Of a stretch of 64,000 nt of DNA, positions 17,482 through 26,337 are shown in pieces. How positions within the stretch are numbered: position 1 is the stretch's first letter; every line of letters starts with the position of its first letter. The position numbers were made by a program, and so were the translations under genes. This DNA is from Neobacillus citreus (GTDB lineage: Bacteria > Bacillota > Bacilli > Bacillales > Cytobacillaceae): NCBI RefSeq assembly GCF_018343545.2, contig NZ_JAGYPE020000001.1, forward strand, positions 114,159-178,158, written 5' to 3'. The notes below the pieces were generated by a model, which worked only from the letters and a program-made list of their open reading frames with translations, searched no databases and was not told the DNA's origin.

Positions 17482-18320
17482 TCCCATTTGAATTTGAATA
17501 TTATAAGCCTGCTTCCATTCAAGAAGCTGTTCAGACCTTTAAATCCCTCCAGAATCAGGGAAAAACCGTTATATATTATAATGGGGGCACAGAATTCATT
17601 ACTTTTTCCAGGATCAATAAGATGACAGCAGAAGCAGTTATTGACCTAAAAGGAATTCCGGATTGCAATGTAATAGAATTCCAGGGAGAGGAACTTGTCA
17701 TCGGCTCTTCCCTCTCATTAAACAAAATTTCGGAAACAGACCTATATCCTTTGCTAAGTCAAACAATAAAACGGGTAGCTGACCATACTTCACGTAATAA
17801 AATTACACTTGGTGGAAATCTGAACAGCCGGCTTATCTATCGGGAATGCCTTTTACCCCTTTTAGTAGCGGATGCAAAGATAAAAATAGCTGGTGATGAG
17901 GGTGAGACAACCCTGCCGCTAAACGATATTTTCGATAAGGAAATAAAGCTAAATCCTCCAAGTCAATTCATCGTCCAGATACTGATTAACAAAACAAATG
18001 TCAATCTCCCATTTGTCAGCCTGAAAAAAACGAAAATTTCTAAAATAGGCTATCCAATTGTTTCGCTCGCGGCTGTTGAAAAGGACAAGCAGATCCTGGC
18101 GGCACTCAGCGGAGTTTGTGAATTCCCGTTCCGATCAAGCGAAATGGAGGCTGCTTTAAATGATACCTCCCTTTCAATTGATGAACGAATTGATAAAGCG
18201 CTCTCCCGTTTGCCTGCGCAGATTATCGAAGATATTCAAGCCTCAGCCGCATACCGTCAATTTGTACTAAAAAATACCCTTAGGGAAATGCTGGATAATT
18301 TGGAGGCTGCAAAGGCATGA
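17478..18320 (+). CDS. molybdenum hydroxylase FAD-binding (medium) subunit, operon A
   Basis: A 280-residue CoxM/CutM-type flavoprotein that passes electrons from the iron-sulfur subunit onward. The N-terminus FEFEYYKPASIQEAV and the FAD motif YNGGTEFI (variant of the usual AGGT) are clear, as is ITLGGNLNS. It overlaps the large subunit gene by 4 nt and the iron-sulfur gene by 4 nt, so it is translationally coupled. It is closely similar in pattern to the medium subunit of operon B. The second FAD loop here reads LGGNLNSRL, the paralogue VGGNICGQI. Confidence 0.9.
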   Translation: MIPFEFEYYKPASIQEAVQTFKSLQNQGKTVIYYNGGTEFITFSRINKMTAEAVIDLKGIPDCNVIEFQGEELVIGSSLSLNKISETDLYPLLSQTIKRVADHTSRNKITLGGNLNSRLIYRECLLPLLVADAKIKIAGDEGETTLPLNDIFDKEIKLNPPSQFIVQILINKTNVNLPFVSLKKTKISKIGYPIVSLAAVEKDKQILAALSGVCEFPFRSSEMEAALNDTSLSIDERIDKALSRLPAQIIEDIQASAAYRQFVLKNTLREMLDNLEAAKA

Positions 18321-18805
18321 ACACAAATGGTACGGAAAAAACAATCGTAAAATTACATGTAAACGGTGATTCAAAAGATGTTATGGTTCGGTCCGCAGAT
18401 ACCTTGCTGGAAACACTGAGGGAAGAGCTTGGCTTAACCGGTGCTAAGCGTGCCTGTCAAAATGGGGACTGTGGGGCCTGCACGGTTTTAATTAATGGTG
18501 AACCACAGCACGCCTGCCTATCTCTAACGGTAGAAACAGTCAATCAACCGGTTACTACTATAGAAGCGCTGATGAATTCGCCGATTCAAAAGATATTTGT
18601 CGAAAAATGGGCCATTCAATGTGGATTTTGTACACCTGGCTTTATTTTAAACTGCCACGCCCTATCAGCTAAACATCCAGATGCAGATGATACAACCATC
18701 GAGGAATGGATGCAATCCAATCTCTGCCGTTGCACAGGATACCAGGAAATCCGCGATGCGGTCAAAACAGTACTGCAGAATAACAAAAATGATTTTGCCT
18801 CTTAA
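18317..18805 (+). CDS. molybdenum hydroxylase 2Fe-2S (small) subunit, operon A
   Basis: A 162-residue electron-transfer subunit with two [2Fe-2S] clusters. The plant-ferredoxin-type N-terminal site is complete (CQNGDCGAC, then HAC), and the C-terminal helical site has CGFCTPGF and CRCTGY. It overlaps the FAD gene by 4 nt. The operon ends in a hairpin shared with the convergent Gln-rich gene. No XdhC-type factor is part of this operon; the nearest one is at 25191-26195. Confidence 0.93.
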   Translation: MNTNGTEKTIVKLHVNGDSKDVMVRSADTLLETLREELGLTGAKRACQNGDCGACTVLINGEPQHACLSLTVETVNQPVTTIEALMNSPIQKIFVEKWAIQCGFCTPGFILNCHALSAKHPDADDTTIEEWMQSNLCRCTGYQEIRDAVKTVLQNNKNDFAS

Positions 18806-18810
18806 AAAAT

Positions 18811-18846
18811 AAAACCCAGCTTAATGTGATCCATAAGCTGGGTTTT
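18811..18846. terminator. bidirectional terminator between operon A and the Gln-rich gene
   Basis: AAAACCCAGCTTA / TAAGCTGGGTTTT is a 13-bp stem with A and T runs on either side, suiting both converging transcripts. Confidence 0.85.
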
Positions 18847-18854
18847 ACTATCAT

Positions 18855-19241
18855 TCATCCTTTTTTGAAGCTGTTATTGGTAGTATTCAGCGATTCAATC
18901 AAACTTAGGGTTTGCGAGGCCTGTTCAATCTGCTGCTGAACCTGCTCCAATTGCTGCTGCTGAGCTGTAGCAGCCTGGGTTACAGCTGTACCCTGCATCA
19001 AATCAAGCTGTTGGACGGCCTGCTGAAGCTTTTGTTGTGCTTGCTGCATGCTTTGTGGATTTGCCATTGAAACATTTTGCTGAATGGTTTGCGAAGCTTC
19101 CTGCATAGTTTGCAATGCCTGTTTCTTTTGTGCCTGAAATTGCTGCTCCATGGCAGGCTGGTTTTCCTGCAGCTGCTGAGTCGCTTGCTGCATTTTCTGC
19201 AGTTGATCCATTTGGGATTGCCTTTGCTGCTGTTTTTTCAC
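18855..19241 (-). CDS. glutamine-rich coiled-coil protein of unknown function
   Basis: About 128 residues, roughly one third glutamine (44 Q by hand count over the longer reading), in heptad-like runs such as QQAQQKLQQAVQQL, with no Cys and no signal peptide. This suggests a long coiled coil or oligomer. Codon use is mixed CAG/CAA, so it is not a simple nucleotide repeat. I start it at the GTG complementary to 19239-19241, which has AGAAAGG at good distance; another GTG at 19247 would add two residues. It is monocistronic between two converging units. I do not recognise a family; a spore or coat-associated protein is only a guess. Confidence 0.6.
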   Translation of the reverse strand: MKKQQQRQSQMDQLQKMQQATQQLQENQPAMEQQFQAQKKQALQTMQEASQTIQQNVSMANPQSMQQAQQKLQQAVQQLDLMQGTAVTQAATAQQQQLEQVQQQIEQASQTLSLIESLNTTNNSFKKG

Positions 19242-19419
19242 AACCACTGCACCCTTTCTTAATAGTTGTCTATACGTAGTTTTCTAAATTTAACATGATA
19301 ATATCCAAATGGATCATTTCACATTATGAAAATAATTTACCAATATATTCGTTATGCGCCTTTTTACAATAAGGCATAATAATTTTAACAATTCGTAGGA
19401 AAAAGGAAGTGAAAGCTAA

Positions 19420-21483
19420 TTGGAGAAGGAAAAAAAGAAAAAATCCCACTTTCCCTTTCGTTTAAATTTCCTTTTTTTCAGTGTGTTTTTATTATTTTCC
19501 ATCCTCATCCTAAGGCTTGGCTTTGTTCAGATTGTCTATGGAGAAAATTTCAAGAGGGATTTGGAACGAAAAGAAGGAATTACAGTAAGTAACCCTGTCC
19601 CAAGAGGGAAAATGCTTGACCGCAATTACCGAGTTATCGTGGATAATATCCCTAAGAGTGCCATTACCTTCAGCAACGAAGGATTTACGCTAACAGAAAT
19701 GCTTGAAACAGCTGAGAAATTAGGAAAACTAATCGATAAAAATACAGATAAGCTAACTGACAAAAATAAAAAGGATTATTGGATTATAAAAAATCCAAAG
19801 CAAGCCGATGCGAAAATCACCAGAGAAGAAAAGGAATTGTTTGCTGCAAAAAAATTAACGGATCAGGATTTATATAAATTAAAACTGGAACGTATAACTG
19901 ATGCGGACATGAATCTATCCAAAGAGGAACTAGAGGCAGCAGCCATATTCCGAGAATTTACAAGCGGGTATAAATTCACTTCACAGCTTGTAAAAAATGA
20001 AAATGTCAGTGATGGGGAATACGCAGTTGTCAGCGAAAATCTCGAGTCCCTTCCTGGCGTAGATACGACCACCGATTGGGAACGGTCCTACCCTTTTGAT
20101 TACACACTGAGGTCTGTCCTTGGCAAGGTGACCAATTCGGATGAAGGACTCCCGGCCGATCAATTGGATTATTTTTTAGCAAGAGGATACAGCCGCAATG
20201 ACCGGGTTGGCAAAAGCCAACTGGAACTGCAGTATGAGGAAGTATTAAGGGGATATAAAACAAAAGTTAAAAATGTAACCGATAAAGCCGGAAGGGTCAT
20301 TGAATCGCGTCCTGTTTCAGACGGCCAAAAAGGGAAAGACCTTGTCTTAACCATTGACATGGACCTGCAAAAAGCGATTGACCAGATTATTGAAGAAGAA
20401 CTCTGGGCTGCCAAAAAGATGCCAGGTACTGCCTTAACAGACAGGGCTTATGTTGTTTTAATGAATCCCTTTACAGGCGAAATATTGGCCATGTCCGGAA
20501 AAAAAATCGTCAAGGATTCCTCCGGGAGAAAAGCAATGGAGGATGATGCTCTTGGCACGTTTACAACTACATATAATGTCGGTTCTACGGTGAAAGGGGC
20601 AACTGTCTTAACCGGATATAAAACGGGAGCGATTACACCGGGAACAGTATTTGATGATGCCGGAATTAAAATTAAAGACACTCCGCTTAAAAAGTCTTAT
20701 GCCTATTTAGGAAGATTAAATGAAATTCAGGCGTTAAAAAAGTCCTCGAACGTATATATGTTTCATACAGCGTTAAGAATTGGAAACGCGCATTATGAAT
20801 ACGATCAACCATTAAATCTAAAAAATCTGCAAGCGTTTGAAACCATCAGAAATTCCTTCGCTTCATTTGGCCTTGGGACAAGAACGGGTATTGATTTGCC
20901 AAATGAGCAAACTGGATTTAAAGGAATGAGCAGGCTTCCAGGGTATTTGCTCGATCTGGTCATCGGGCAGTATGATACCTATTCAGCTATGCAGCTTGCC
21001 CAATATGTTTCGACCATCGCCAATGGCGGCTATCGGATGCAGCCACATGTCGTGAAGGAAATCCGCAGGCCTGCTTCGGGAACGGAGGAGCTGGGTTCCG
21101 TGGCACAGGAAATTTCTCCTGTCGTTTTAAATACAATTGATGCCAAAAAGGAGTGGCTGAACCGAGTACAGACGGGCTTTCGCAAAGTCATGCAGGAACC
21201 GGGCGGTACGGCTTTTAAATTTTTCGAAGGTGCTGCATATGCACCTGCCGGAAAAACCGGTACTGCGGAAGCCTTTTATGATGGGCCATTAAGAAGCCGC
21301 TTTGGAGAGATTCCTCCATCAGTTATGAATCTAAGTCTTGTCAGCTACGCTCCAAGTACTAATCCTGAGGTGGCGATGGCTGTTTTAGTTCCATGGGCGT
21401 TTCAAGGAGATGAAGATAACAAGGCTAATTTAAAAATTGGCCGAAGGGTTTTGGATACCTACTTTCAATTGAAAAAGCAATAA
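19420..21483 (+). CDS. class B penicillin-binding protein (transpeptidase), PbpA/PbpH-like
   Basis: A monofunctional murein crosslinking enzyme of 687 residues. One N-terminal membrane anchor (about residues 13-36) is followed by the PBP dimerisation/pedestal domain, including RGKMLDRN and GKSQLELQYE, and then the transpeptidase domain with STVK (Ser389), SSN (442-444) and KTGT (612-615). The pattern is that of elongasome PBP2 proteins PbpA/PbpH, which are redundant for rod shape in B. subtilis. The start is TTG with AGGAAG about 9 nt upstream. No rodA or mre gene is adjacent. It is placed between two molybdenum hydroxylase operons. Confidence 0.88.
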   Translation: MEKEKKKKSHFPFRLNFLFFSVFLLFSILILRLGFVQIVYGENFKRDLERKEGITVSNPVPRGKMLDRNYRVIVDNIPKSAITFSNEGFTLTEMLETAEKLGKLIDKNTDKLTDKNKKDYWIIKNPKQADAKITREEKELFAAKKLTDQDLYKLKLERITDADMNLSKEELEAAAIFREFTSGYKFTSQLVKNENVSDGEYAVVSENLESLPGVDTTTDWERSYPFDYTLRSVLGKVTNSDEGLPADQLDYFLARGYSRNDRVGKSQLELQYEEVLRGYKTKVKNVTDKAGRVIESRPVSDGQKGKDLVLTIDMDLQKAIDQIIEEELWAAKKMPGTALTDRAYVVLMNPFTGEILAMSGKKIVKDSSGRKAMEDDALGTFTTTYNVGSTVKGATVLTGYKTGAITPGTVFDDAGIKIKDTPLKKSYAYLGRLNEIQALKKSSNVYMFHTALRIGNAHYEYDQPLNLKNLQAFETIRNSFASFGLGTRTGIDLPNEQTGFKGMSRLPGYLLDLVIGQYDTYSAMQLAQYVSTIANGGYRMQPHVVKEIRRPASGTEELGSVAQEISPVVLNTIDAKKEWLNRVQTGFRKVMQEPGGTAFKFFEGAAYAPAGKTGTAEAFYDGPLRSRFGEIPPSVMNLSLVSYAPSTNPEVAMAVLVPWAFQGDEDNKANLKIGRRVLDTYFQLKKQ

Positions 21484-21486
21484 GGA

Positions 21487-21517
21487 TAAAGGGTGCTTAA
21501 GCACCCTCTTATTTTTT
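21487..21517. terminator. terminator between PBP and operon B
   Basis: GGGTGCTTAAGCACCC, a perfect 8-bp inverted repeat, followed on the plus strand by TCTTATTTTTT. The T tract overlaps the stop codon of the opposing iron-sulfur subunit gene. Confidence 0.78.
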
Positions 21518-21964
21518 CTCCAATACACTTTTTACTGCCTTCTCAATTTCAGCATAACCGGTGCACCGACAAATATTTGATTCAAGCCATTCCTTGATCG
21601 TATCATCTCCCGCATCTGGATGCTGTTTAATCAGTGCATGGCAGTTCATGATAAAGCCTGGTGTACAATATCCGCATTGAAAGGCGAAATTTTCTACAAA
21701 GGCTTTTTGAATAGGTGTATCCTTTAACCCTTCAATTGTCGTTACCTCTTTTCCAATCGCCTCAACGGCCAGCATCAAGCATGATTTCATCGGCCAGCCA
21801 TCCACATTTACCGAACATGCCCCGCAATCACCATTTAAACAGCCTGGTTTAGCGCCTGTCAGCCCGAGTCTTCCGCGCAGTACAAATAAAAGGGTGTCCG
21901 CAAATCTGGCGGTCACCATCCGCTTATCTCCATTAACATTCAATGGAAAAGTGTGCAGGCTCAT
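21509..21964 (-). CDS. molybdenum hydroxylase 2Fe-2S (small) subunit, operon B
   Basis: A 151-residue subunit with both clusters intact: CLNGDCGAC and SC in the N-terminal half, CGYCTPGF and CRCTGY in the C-terminal half. ATG is preceded by GGGGGAG, 15 nt after the FAD subunit stop. It is the last gene of the XdhC-large-medium-small operon and parallels the 162-residue subunit of operon A. Confidence 0.93.
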   Translation of the reverse strand: MSLHTFPLNVNGDKRMVTARFADTLLFVLRGRLGLTGAKPGCLNGDCGACSVNVDGWPMKSCLMLAVEAIGKEVTTIEGLKDTPIQKAFVENFAFQCGYCTPGFIMNCHALIKQHPDAGDDTIKEWLESNICRCTGYAEIEKAVKSVLEKK

Positions 21965-21979
21965 TAAAAGCTCCCCCTT

Positions 21980-22819
21980 TTACACTGTCATTCCATCCAA
22001 AGCTCGAAGGATATCAATAAACAAATTCTTTAATACAAATAGGCGGTATTCAGCCGATCCTTCAATATCATTTAAAATCGGCCGAGGCAAAACAGTAAGT
22101 GCTCTTTCGACTCTTGCTTCTCCCGTCACTCCCTGTCTGTTTAATGCTTCCTCCACTTCCCTTGAACGGAATGGAAACGGGCAAAGTCCGCTAATGGCGA
22201 CGCGAATTTCCCTATCGATTTTAAGAGCTGCAATGGTAATCAGCGGATAGCCTGTATCCCACTGTTGACGCCGTTTTATGCTGATAAAAGGTGCCTCGAC
22301 AAACCTTCTTTCAGTGGCTAATTGAACGAGAAATTCTCCTTTTTCCAACTGAAGTTCCTTGTTAAAAACATCATGAATAAATGCGGTTTTCACACCTTTA
22401 GGGCCAATAAGAACTACCTGGCTATCTGCTAATAAAAACGGCAGTACAGCCTCCCGATAAAAAATTTGTCCGCATATATTCCCTCCCACTGTTATTTTTC
22501 CACGGGCGGTGTGATCGGCAATTTCACTTGAGGTCTTTGTTAAGAGCGGGAAAGGGTTTGCCTCTTCGATATTTGTTAAAGACAGGGTACTTCCTAAAAC
22601 CAAGTAATCCCCTTCCATCTCCATAACTCTACCTTCTGCTATCCCCTTAATATCAATAACAGCATCGGCATGAGCCAAATCAATTCTTCCAAGTGTAATC
22701 AGCTCCGTTCCACCGGAAAAAAACATCGGCTTCTTTCCTTGCTGTGCCAAGTATTGGTATAATTCAACAGCTTCACTGAGCGATTGCGGCCTGTAATAAT
22801 CAAAATCAAATGGAAGCAT
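21980..22819 (-). CDS. molybdenum hydroxylase FAD-binding (medium) subunit, operon B
   Basis: A 279-residue CoxM-type flavoprotein: FDFDYYRPQSLSEAV at the N-terminus, the FAD loop FSGGTELI, and ITVGGNICGQI. The start codon lies 14 nt inside the 3' end of the large-subunit gene, indicating coupled translation. It is paralogous over its whole length to the medium subunit of operon A. Confidence 0.9.
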   Translation of the reverse strand: MLPFDFDYYRPQSLSEAVELYQYLAQQGKKPMFFSGGTELITLGRIDLAHADAVIDIKGIAEGRVMEMEGDYLVLGSTLSLTNIEEANPFPLLTKTSSEIADHTARGKITVGGNICGQIFYREAVLPFLLADSQVVLIGPKGVKTAFIHDVFNKELQLEKGEFLVQLATERRFVEAPFISIKRRQQWDTGYPLITIAALKIDREIRVAISGLCPFPFRSREVEEALNRQGVTGEARVERALTVLPRPILNDIEGSAEYRLFVLKNLFIDILRALDGMTV

Positions 22820-25136
22820 TTCTTGCTGCCTCCTTTGCCTTCCATACTAATTCTGGAATGAGCGGCAAGTGGTGCAGGGATACTCCCGCCGCTAGTGACA
22901 ATGCATTTCCGAGTGCTCCAGGCATCCCCATGAGCCCATGCTCTCCGACACCGCGGGCACCGTATGCGGAATCAAGGGCAGGCGTTTCTACAAAGCCAAC
23001 TAAAAACTCAGGGTTTTCGCCGTAGCGAAGGGGACGATACGTACGCAGCTGAGGATTTAGAACTCTGCCAAGCTCATCAAAATAAAAGGTTTCTCTGCCG
23101 GCAAAAGCGAGCCCCATGCTCATCGCTCCCATTACCTGGCCGAGGGCTGCTTTCTCATTCATTACTTTCCCGATATCGACAACCGTACAGGCCTTAACCA
23201 GTCGGTAGGTATAATCCCGGCGGTCAAATTCAATTTCAACACCATAAGCCGCAGGCGTCCATTCCGGCCCTGGTTTTCCGGCGCCAGTCTCAGGATCTAA
23301 ATGGCTAAGATGCCTTAATACAATATTGCCCTTGCCAATAATTTGTCCGCCAATGGCGTTCCCATTTGGATACAGATAGCCGTAGCCAATATCTTTGAAA
23401 TGCAGTCCGATCGCAGGATCATCGCGTAAATATACCCGGCTTCCGCCCACCTCTAAATCTTGGATCGGTGCCCTTAACACGCAGGCTGCAATCTCTTTTA
23501 ACTGGCGAATAACATCTTCTGCCGCCTCGAGCACCGCCCGGCCGCCCATATAGGTACCGCGGCTGGCCACCGTTTTCCAATGTTCAGGTGTAGTCTGCGT
23601 ATCCACCTCCATCCGCACATGTATCTTGTCAACATCCATTTTCAACCGTTCAGCAAGAATCTGTGCGAGAACTGTTTTCGTCCCAGTGCCAATTTCAATC
23701 ACACCAGACATCAAATTGATGCTCCCGTCGCGGTTAAACGTCAAAATTACCCCTGAAGGTGCATCAGGATCGATCGTTGATGTTTTCCAGCTGCAGCTTA
23801 TCCCTTTTACCCTTACATACCGCTCATTTATTTCTTTTACGGGGCCTTCATTCCAATTAAACAGTTCTCTTAATTTCTCAATACATTTTCGCAGGTCCCC
23901 GACATTGCTTCTGTTCAAAAGAACCCTTGTCGGCGTTGTATCCCCTGGCTGAATGGCGTTGATATACCTGAGCTCCAGCGGGTCCATGTTTAATTTCCCG
24001 GCAAGGATATCCATGGTCCGCTCGATTGCAAAGGAAAGCTCTGAATGGCTGAAGCCCCTGAATGGTGCAGCATACGGGTGGTTTGTATACATGCAATAGG
24101 AATCGCACCAGACATTATCAAGCTTATAGGGCCCGGTACAATCTGCCGCACCTGACCTTGTCAAATCAATCGCTTTATCGGAATAGGCGCCCCCATCCCA
24201 TAAGTATTGAATCTCAGCAGCCCTTAGTTTCCCGTAGCGGTCAGCACCCAATTTTACGGTGGCATCCAGGCCGATATGGCACGGGGAGGTAAGTATATCT
24301 TCTTCTCTTGTATTTAAAAGCTTAACCGGTTTACCGCCGACTTCCTTTGAGGCAAGGTAGGCAAGCACCTCGAGCTGTACAGATGCCTTCCCGCCATAGG
24401 CACCGCCGACAAACGGGGTATGAACAATAATTTTTCCCATGTCCTCCCCAAAGTAATCGGCAATTAACCGTTTTGCCATAAAGGGCGCCTGTGAAGAGGT
24501 CATAATAATAATTTGTCCATCAGGCAAAATCTCTGCGGTCGAACACCTCGTTTCCATCGCTGCGTGATCGGACGGGGCAAATGAGAAACTGGCCTCCACC
24601 ACAACCTCGCTTTCCGACCACCCCTTCTCCATATTCCCCTTTCTAATTTTGATATGAGTGGCAATATTGGTCCCCGGCACTGGATGGGAATCCTCTTCTT
24701 TTTTGTATTCACCCAACCGTTCATGGACCAAGGGGGCATCGCTTCTAAAAGCTTGGGTAGGCGAATTAACAACAGGCAATGGTTCATATTGAACATGAAT
24801 CAAATCTGCAGCCGTTTTCGCCTGCCCAGGAGTATCTGCCACTACGAGGGCAACCGGTTCGCCGTGGTACCTTACCTTATCAACGGCAATTGGCGGCCGG
24901 TCGCGAATGGCCTCACCCGTCAACGGATAGCGTTTTCCCGCAATAATCGCCCTAACGCCCGGGACCTGCTGGGCCTTCGAGGTATCAATGCTGACAATTT
25001 TGGCATGGCCATATGGGCTGATGACCATTTTTGCTGACAGCATCCCGCTGGTTTGATAGTCATGTGTGTATCTGGCCCGGCCCGTCACTTTATCGAATGC
25101 TTCCTTGCGAATGACACTTTTACCGACAACCTCCAA
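22806..25136 (-). CDS. molybdenum hydroxylase, molybdopterin-binding large subunit, operon B
   Basis: About 776 residues. Contact loops GGAYGGKA, PFRGFSHSE and GTGTKT are present, and the catalytic Glu lies in GARGVGEHG near the C-terminus. I place the start at the TTG complementary to 25134-25136 (MEVVGKSVIRKEAF), because GGGGGAGGG lies 7 nt before it; an earlier TTG at 25154 would put that ribosome binding site inside the gene. The substrate is unknown. It differs from its operon A paralogue in the active-site arginine loop (PFRGFSHSE against SFRGYAHPE), so the two enzymes may use different substrates. Confidence 0.9.
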   Translation of the reverse strand: MEVVGKSVIRKEAFDKVTGRARYTHDYQTSGMLSAKMVISPYGHAKIVSIDTSKAQQVPGVRAIIAGKRYPLTGEAIRDRPPIAVDKVRYHGEPVALVVADTPGQAKTAADLIHVQYEPLPVVNSPTQAFRSDAPLVHERLGEYKKEEDSHPVPGTNIATHIKIRKGNMEKGWSESEVVVEASFSFAPSDHAAMETRCSTAEILPDGQIIIMTSSQAPFMAKRLIADYFGEDMGKIIVHTPFVGGAYGGKASVQLEVLAYLASKEVGGKPVKLLNTREEDILTSPCHIGLDATVKLGADRYGKLRAAEIQYLWDGGAYSDKAIDLTRSGAADCTGPYKLDNVWCDSYCMYTNHPYAAPFRGFSHSELSFAIERTMDILAGKLNMDPLELRYINAIQPGDTTPTRVLLNRSNVGDLRKCIEKLRELFNWNEGPVKEINERYVRVKGISCSWKTSTIDPDAPSGVILTFNRDGSINLMSGVIEIGTGTKTVLAQILAERLKMDVDKIHVRMEVDTQTTPEHWKTVASRGTYMGGRAVLEAAEDVIRQLKEIAACVLRAPIQDLEVGGSRVYLRDDPAIGLHFKDIGYGYLYPNGNAIGGQIIGKGNIVLRHLSHLDPETGAGKPGPEWTPAAYGVEIEFDRRDYTYRLVKACTVVDIGKVMNEKAALGQVMGAMSMGLAFAGRETFYFDELGRVLNPQLRTYRPLRYGENPEFLVGFVETPALDSAYGARGVGEHGLMGMPGALGNALSLAAGVSLHHLPLIPELVWKAKEAARNASI

Positions 25137-25190
25137 CTCGGGTCCCTCCCCCAACTCTATCTTTCTTTTTCTGAGTCCGGTAAATGCCGG

Positions 25191-26195
25191 CTAATCAGGT
25201 ATGGTCCATAAGTGCTCTACTTTTTCACAGACTGGTTTTCGCCACGCTTCAATCATTTCCGCAATGATACTAATGGCAATTTCAACTGGCCCCTTCGCCC
25301 CAATTGACAATCCGACCGGTGAATGAACCCATTCCGGAATCTTTTCTCCATTTAGGAGTCTTGCAGTTCTCTCTCTAGGTCCAAGAACCCCTAAGTATCT
25401 AATATTCTCATCTAGCAGCGGCCAGAGAATTTCCTGATCCCTTTGAAAATGATGCGTCATAATCACGACAAAATCATAGGGTGAAAAAGAGACATTCTGT
25501 AAAAGCTCCCTGGGGAACCCTATTAAAAGCTCGTCTGCTGCAGGAAAGTTTTGCTCCTGACAAAGCACTTCCCGCCAATCGCACACCGTAACGGAAAAAC
25601 CGGTTTCTGCCGCCAAAGAAACGAGCGATTTTGCATCCGGCCCAGCTCCAAAAACGATTAACCTTGGCTTTGGCAGATAAATGTGCTGAAAAATGACGCC
25701 ATCTGTCATCAGCCCACTCTTAGAGGCAAAATTAATAATCGGAAATGAGCTTTCCCAACAGCCAAATGCTTCACCTTTTTCAGGAACAAAAACATACTCC
25801 CCCAAATGGCCCAAACTCTTTAACCCTGCCACCTTGATATTGTTATCGAGTAATTTTTTCACCAATTTCATATCTTCTTCTAACTTTCTGTTAATCGGCT
25901 CAAGCAAAATATCAATGGTTCCGTTGCAGCCCTTTCCCCAGCCGATGTCACCCTCCTCAGTCAAATCGTACCGGACAAGCTGGGGCTCTTCGCTTTCAAG
26001 CACTTTTTTTGCCCACTCCGCTAAATCAGCTTCCACACAGCCGGCACTTACCATCCCGACCTGGGTTCCGTCGTCCATAAAAATCATTGAAGATCCTTCT
26101 CTTTTATAGGCAGATCCCTTTACATCAACGATTGTTGCCAGCACTTTTTTTCTGGGATGGTTAAGTACATTGATAGTTTGAAAAAAATCCTCCAT
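25191..26195 (-). CDS. XdhC/CoxI-family molybdenum hydroxylase maturation factor
   Basis: A 334-residue protein of the XdhC family, which binds molybdenum cofactor, aids its sulfuration and inserts it into the apo-enzyme. Visible are SAGCVEADLAE near residue 50, a central Rossmann motif VFGAGPDAKSLVSLAAETGF, and the closing SPVGLSIGAKGPVEIAISI. I start at the internal ATG (complement of 26193-26195) with GGGGGAG just upstream; the longer reading adds 26 residues with no homology. It is the first gene of operon B. Operon A has no such factor, so this one may serve both enzymes. Confidence 0.9.
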   Translation of the reverse strand: MEDFFQTINVLNHPRKKVLATIVDVKGSAYKREGSSMIFMDDGTQVGMVSAGCVEADLAEWAKKVLESEEPQLVRYDLTEEGDIGWGKGCNGTIDILLEPINRKLEEDMKLVKKLLDNNIKVAGLKSLGHLGEYVFVPEKGEAFGCWESSFPIINFASKSGLMTDGVIFQHIYLPKPRLIVFGAGPDAKSLVSLAAETGFSVTVCDWREVLCQEQNFPAADELLIGFPRELLQNVSFSPYDFVVIMTHHFQRDQEILWPLLDENIRYLGVLGPRERTARLLNGEKIPEWVHSPVGLSIGAKGPVEIAISIIAEMIEAWRKPVCEKVEHLWTIPD

Positions 26196-26221
26196 GACTC
26201 TCCCCCGCTTCAACACGTAAA

Positions 26222-26274
26222 GTCCTACCCTATTTATATGGCCGGGTAGGCTATTCCTAGAATGAAAATTCATT
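26222..26274. promoter_or_regulatory. two inverted repeats in the XdhC-MFS divergent intergenic region
   Basis: CCTACCC (26224-26230) and GGGTAGG (26244-26250) form an inverted repeat around a 13-nt AT-rich spacer; AATGAAAATTCATT (26261-26274) is a near-perfect palindrome. Both lie between the divergent XdhC operon and MFS gene starts. They could be operators or, for the first, a leader hairpin. No cognate regulator is encoded next to them. Confidence 0.4.
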
Positions 26275-26337
26275 ATTTAACGGCTAGAGACAGTGGGTTA
26301 AGGAAATGCTAAAACAAAAATACGGGAATGATTCGAC

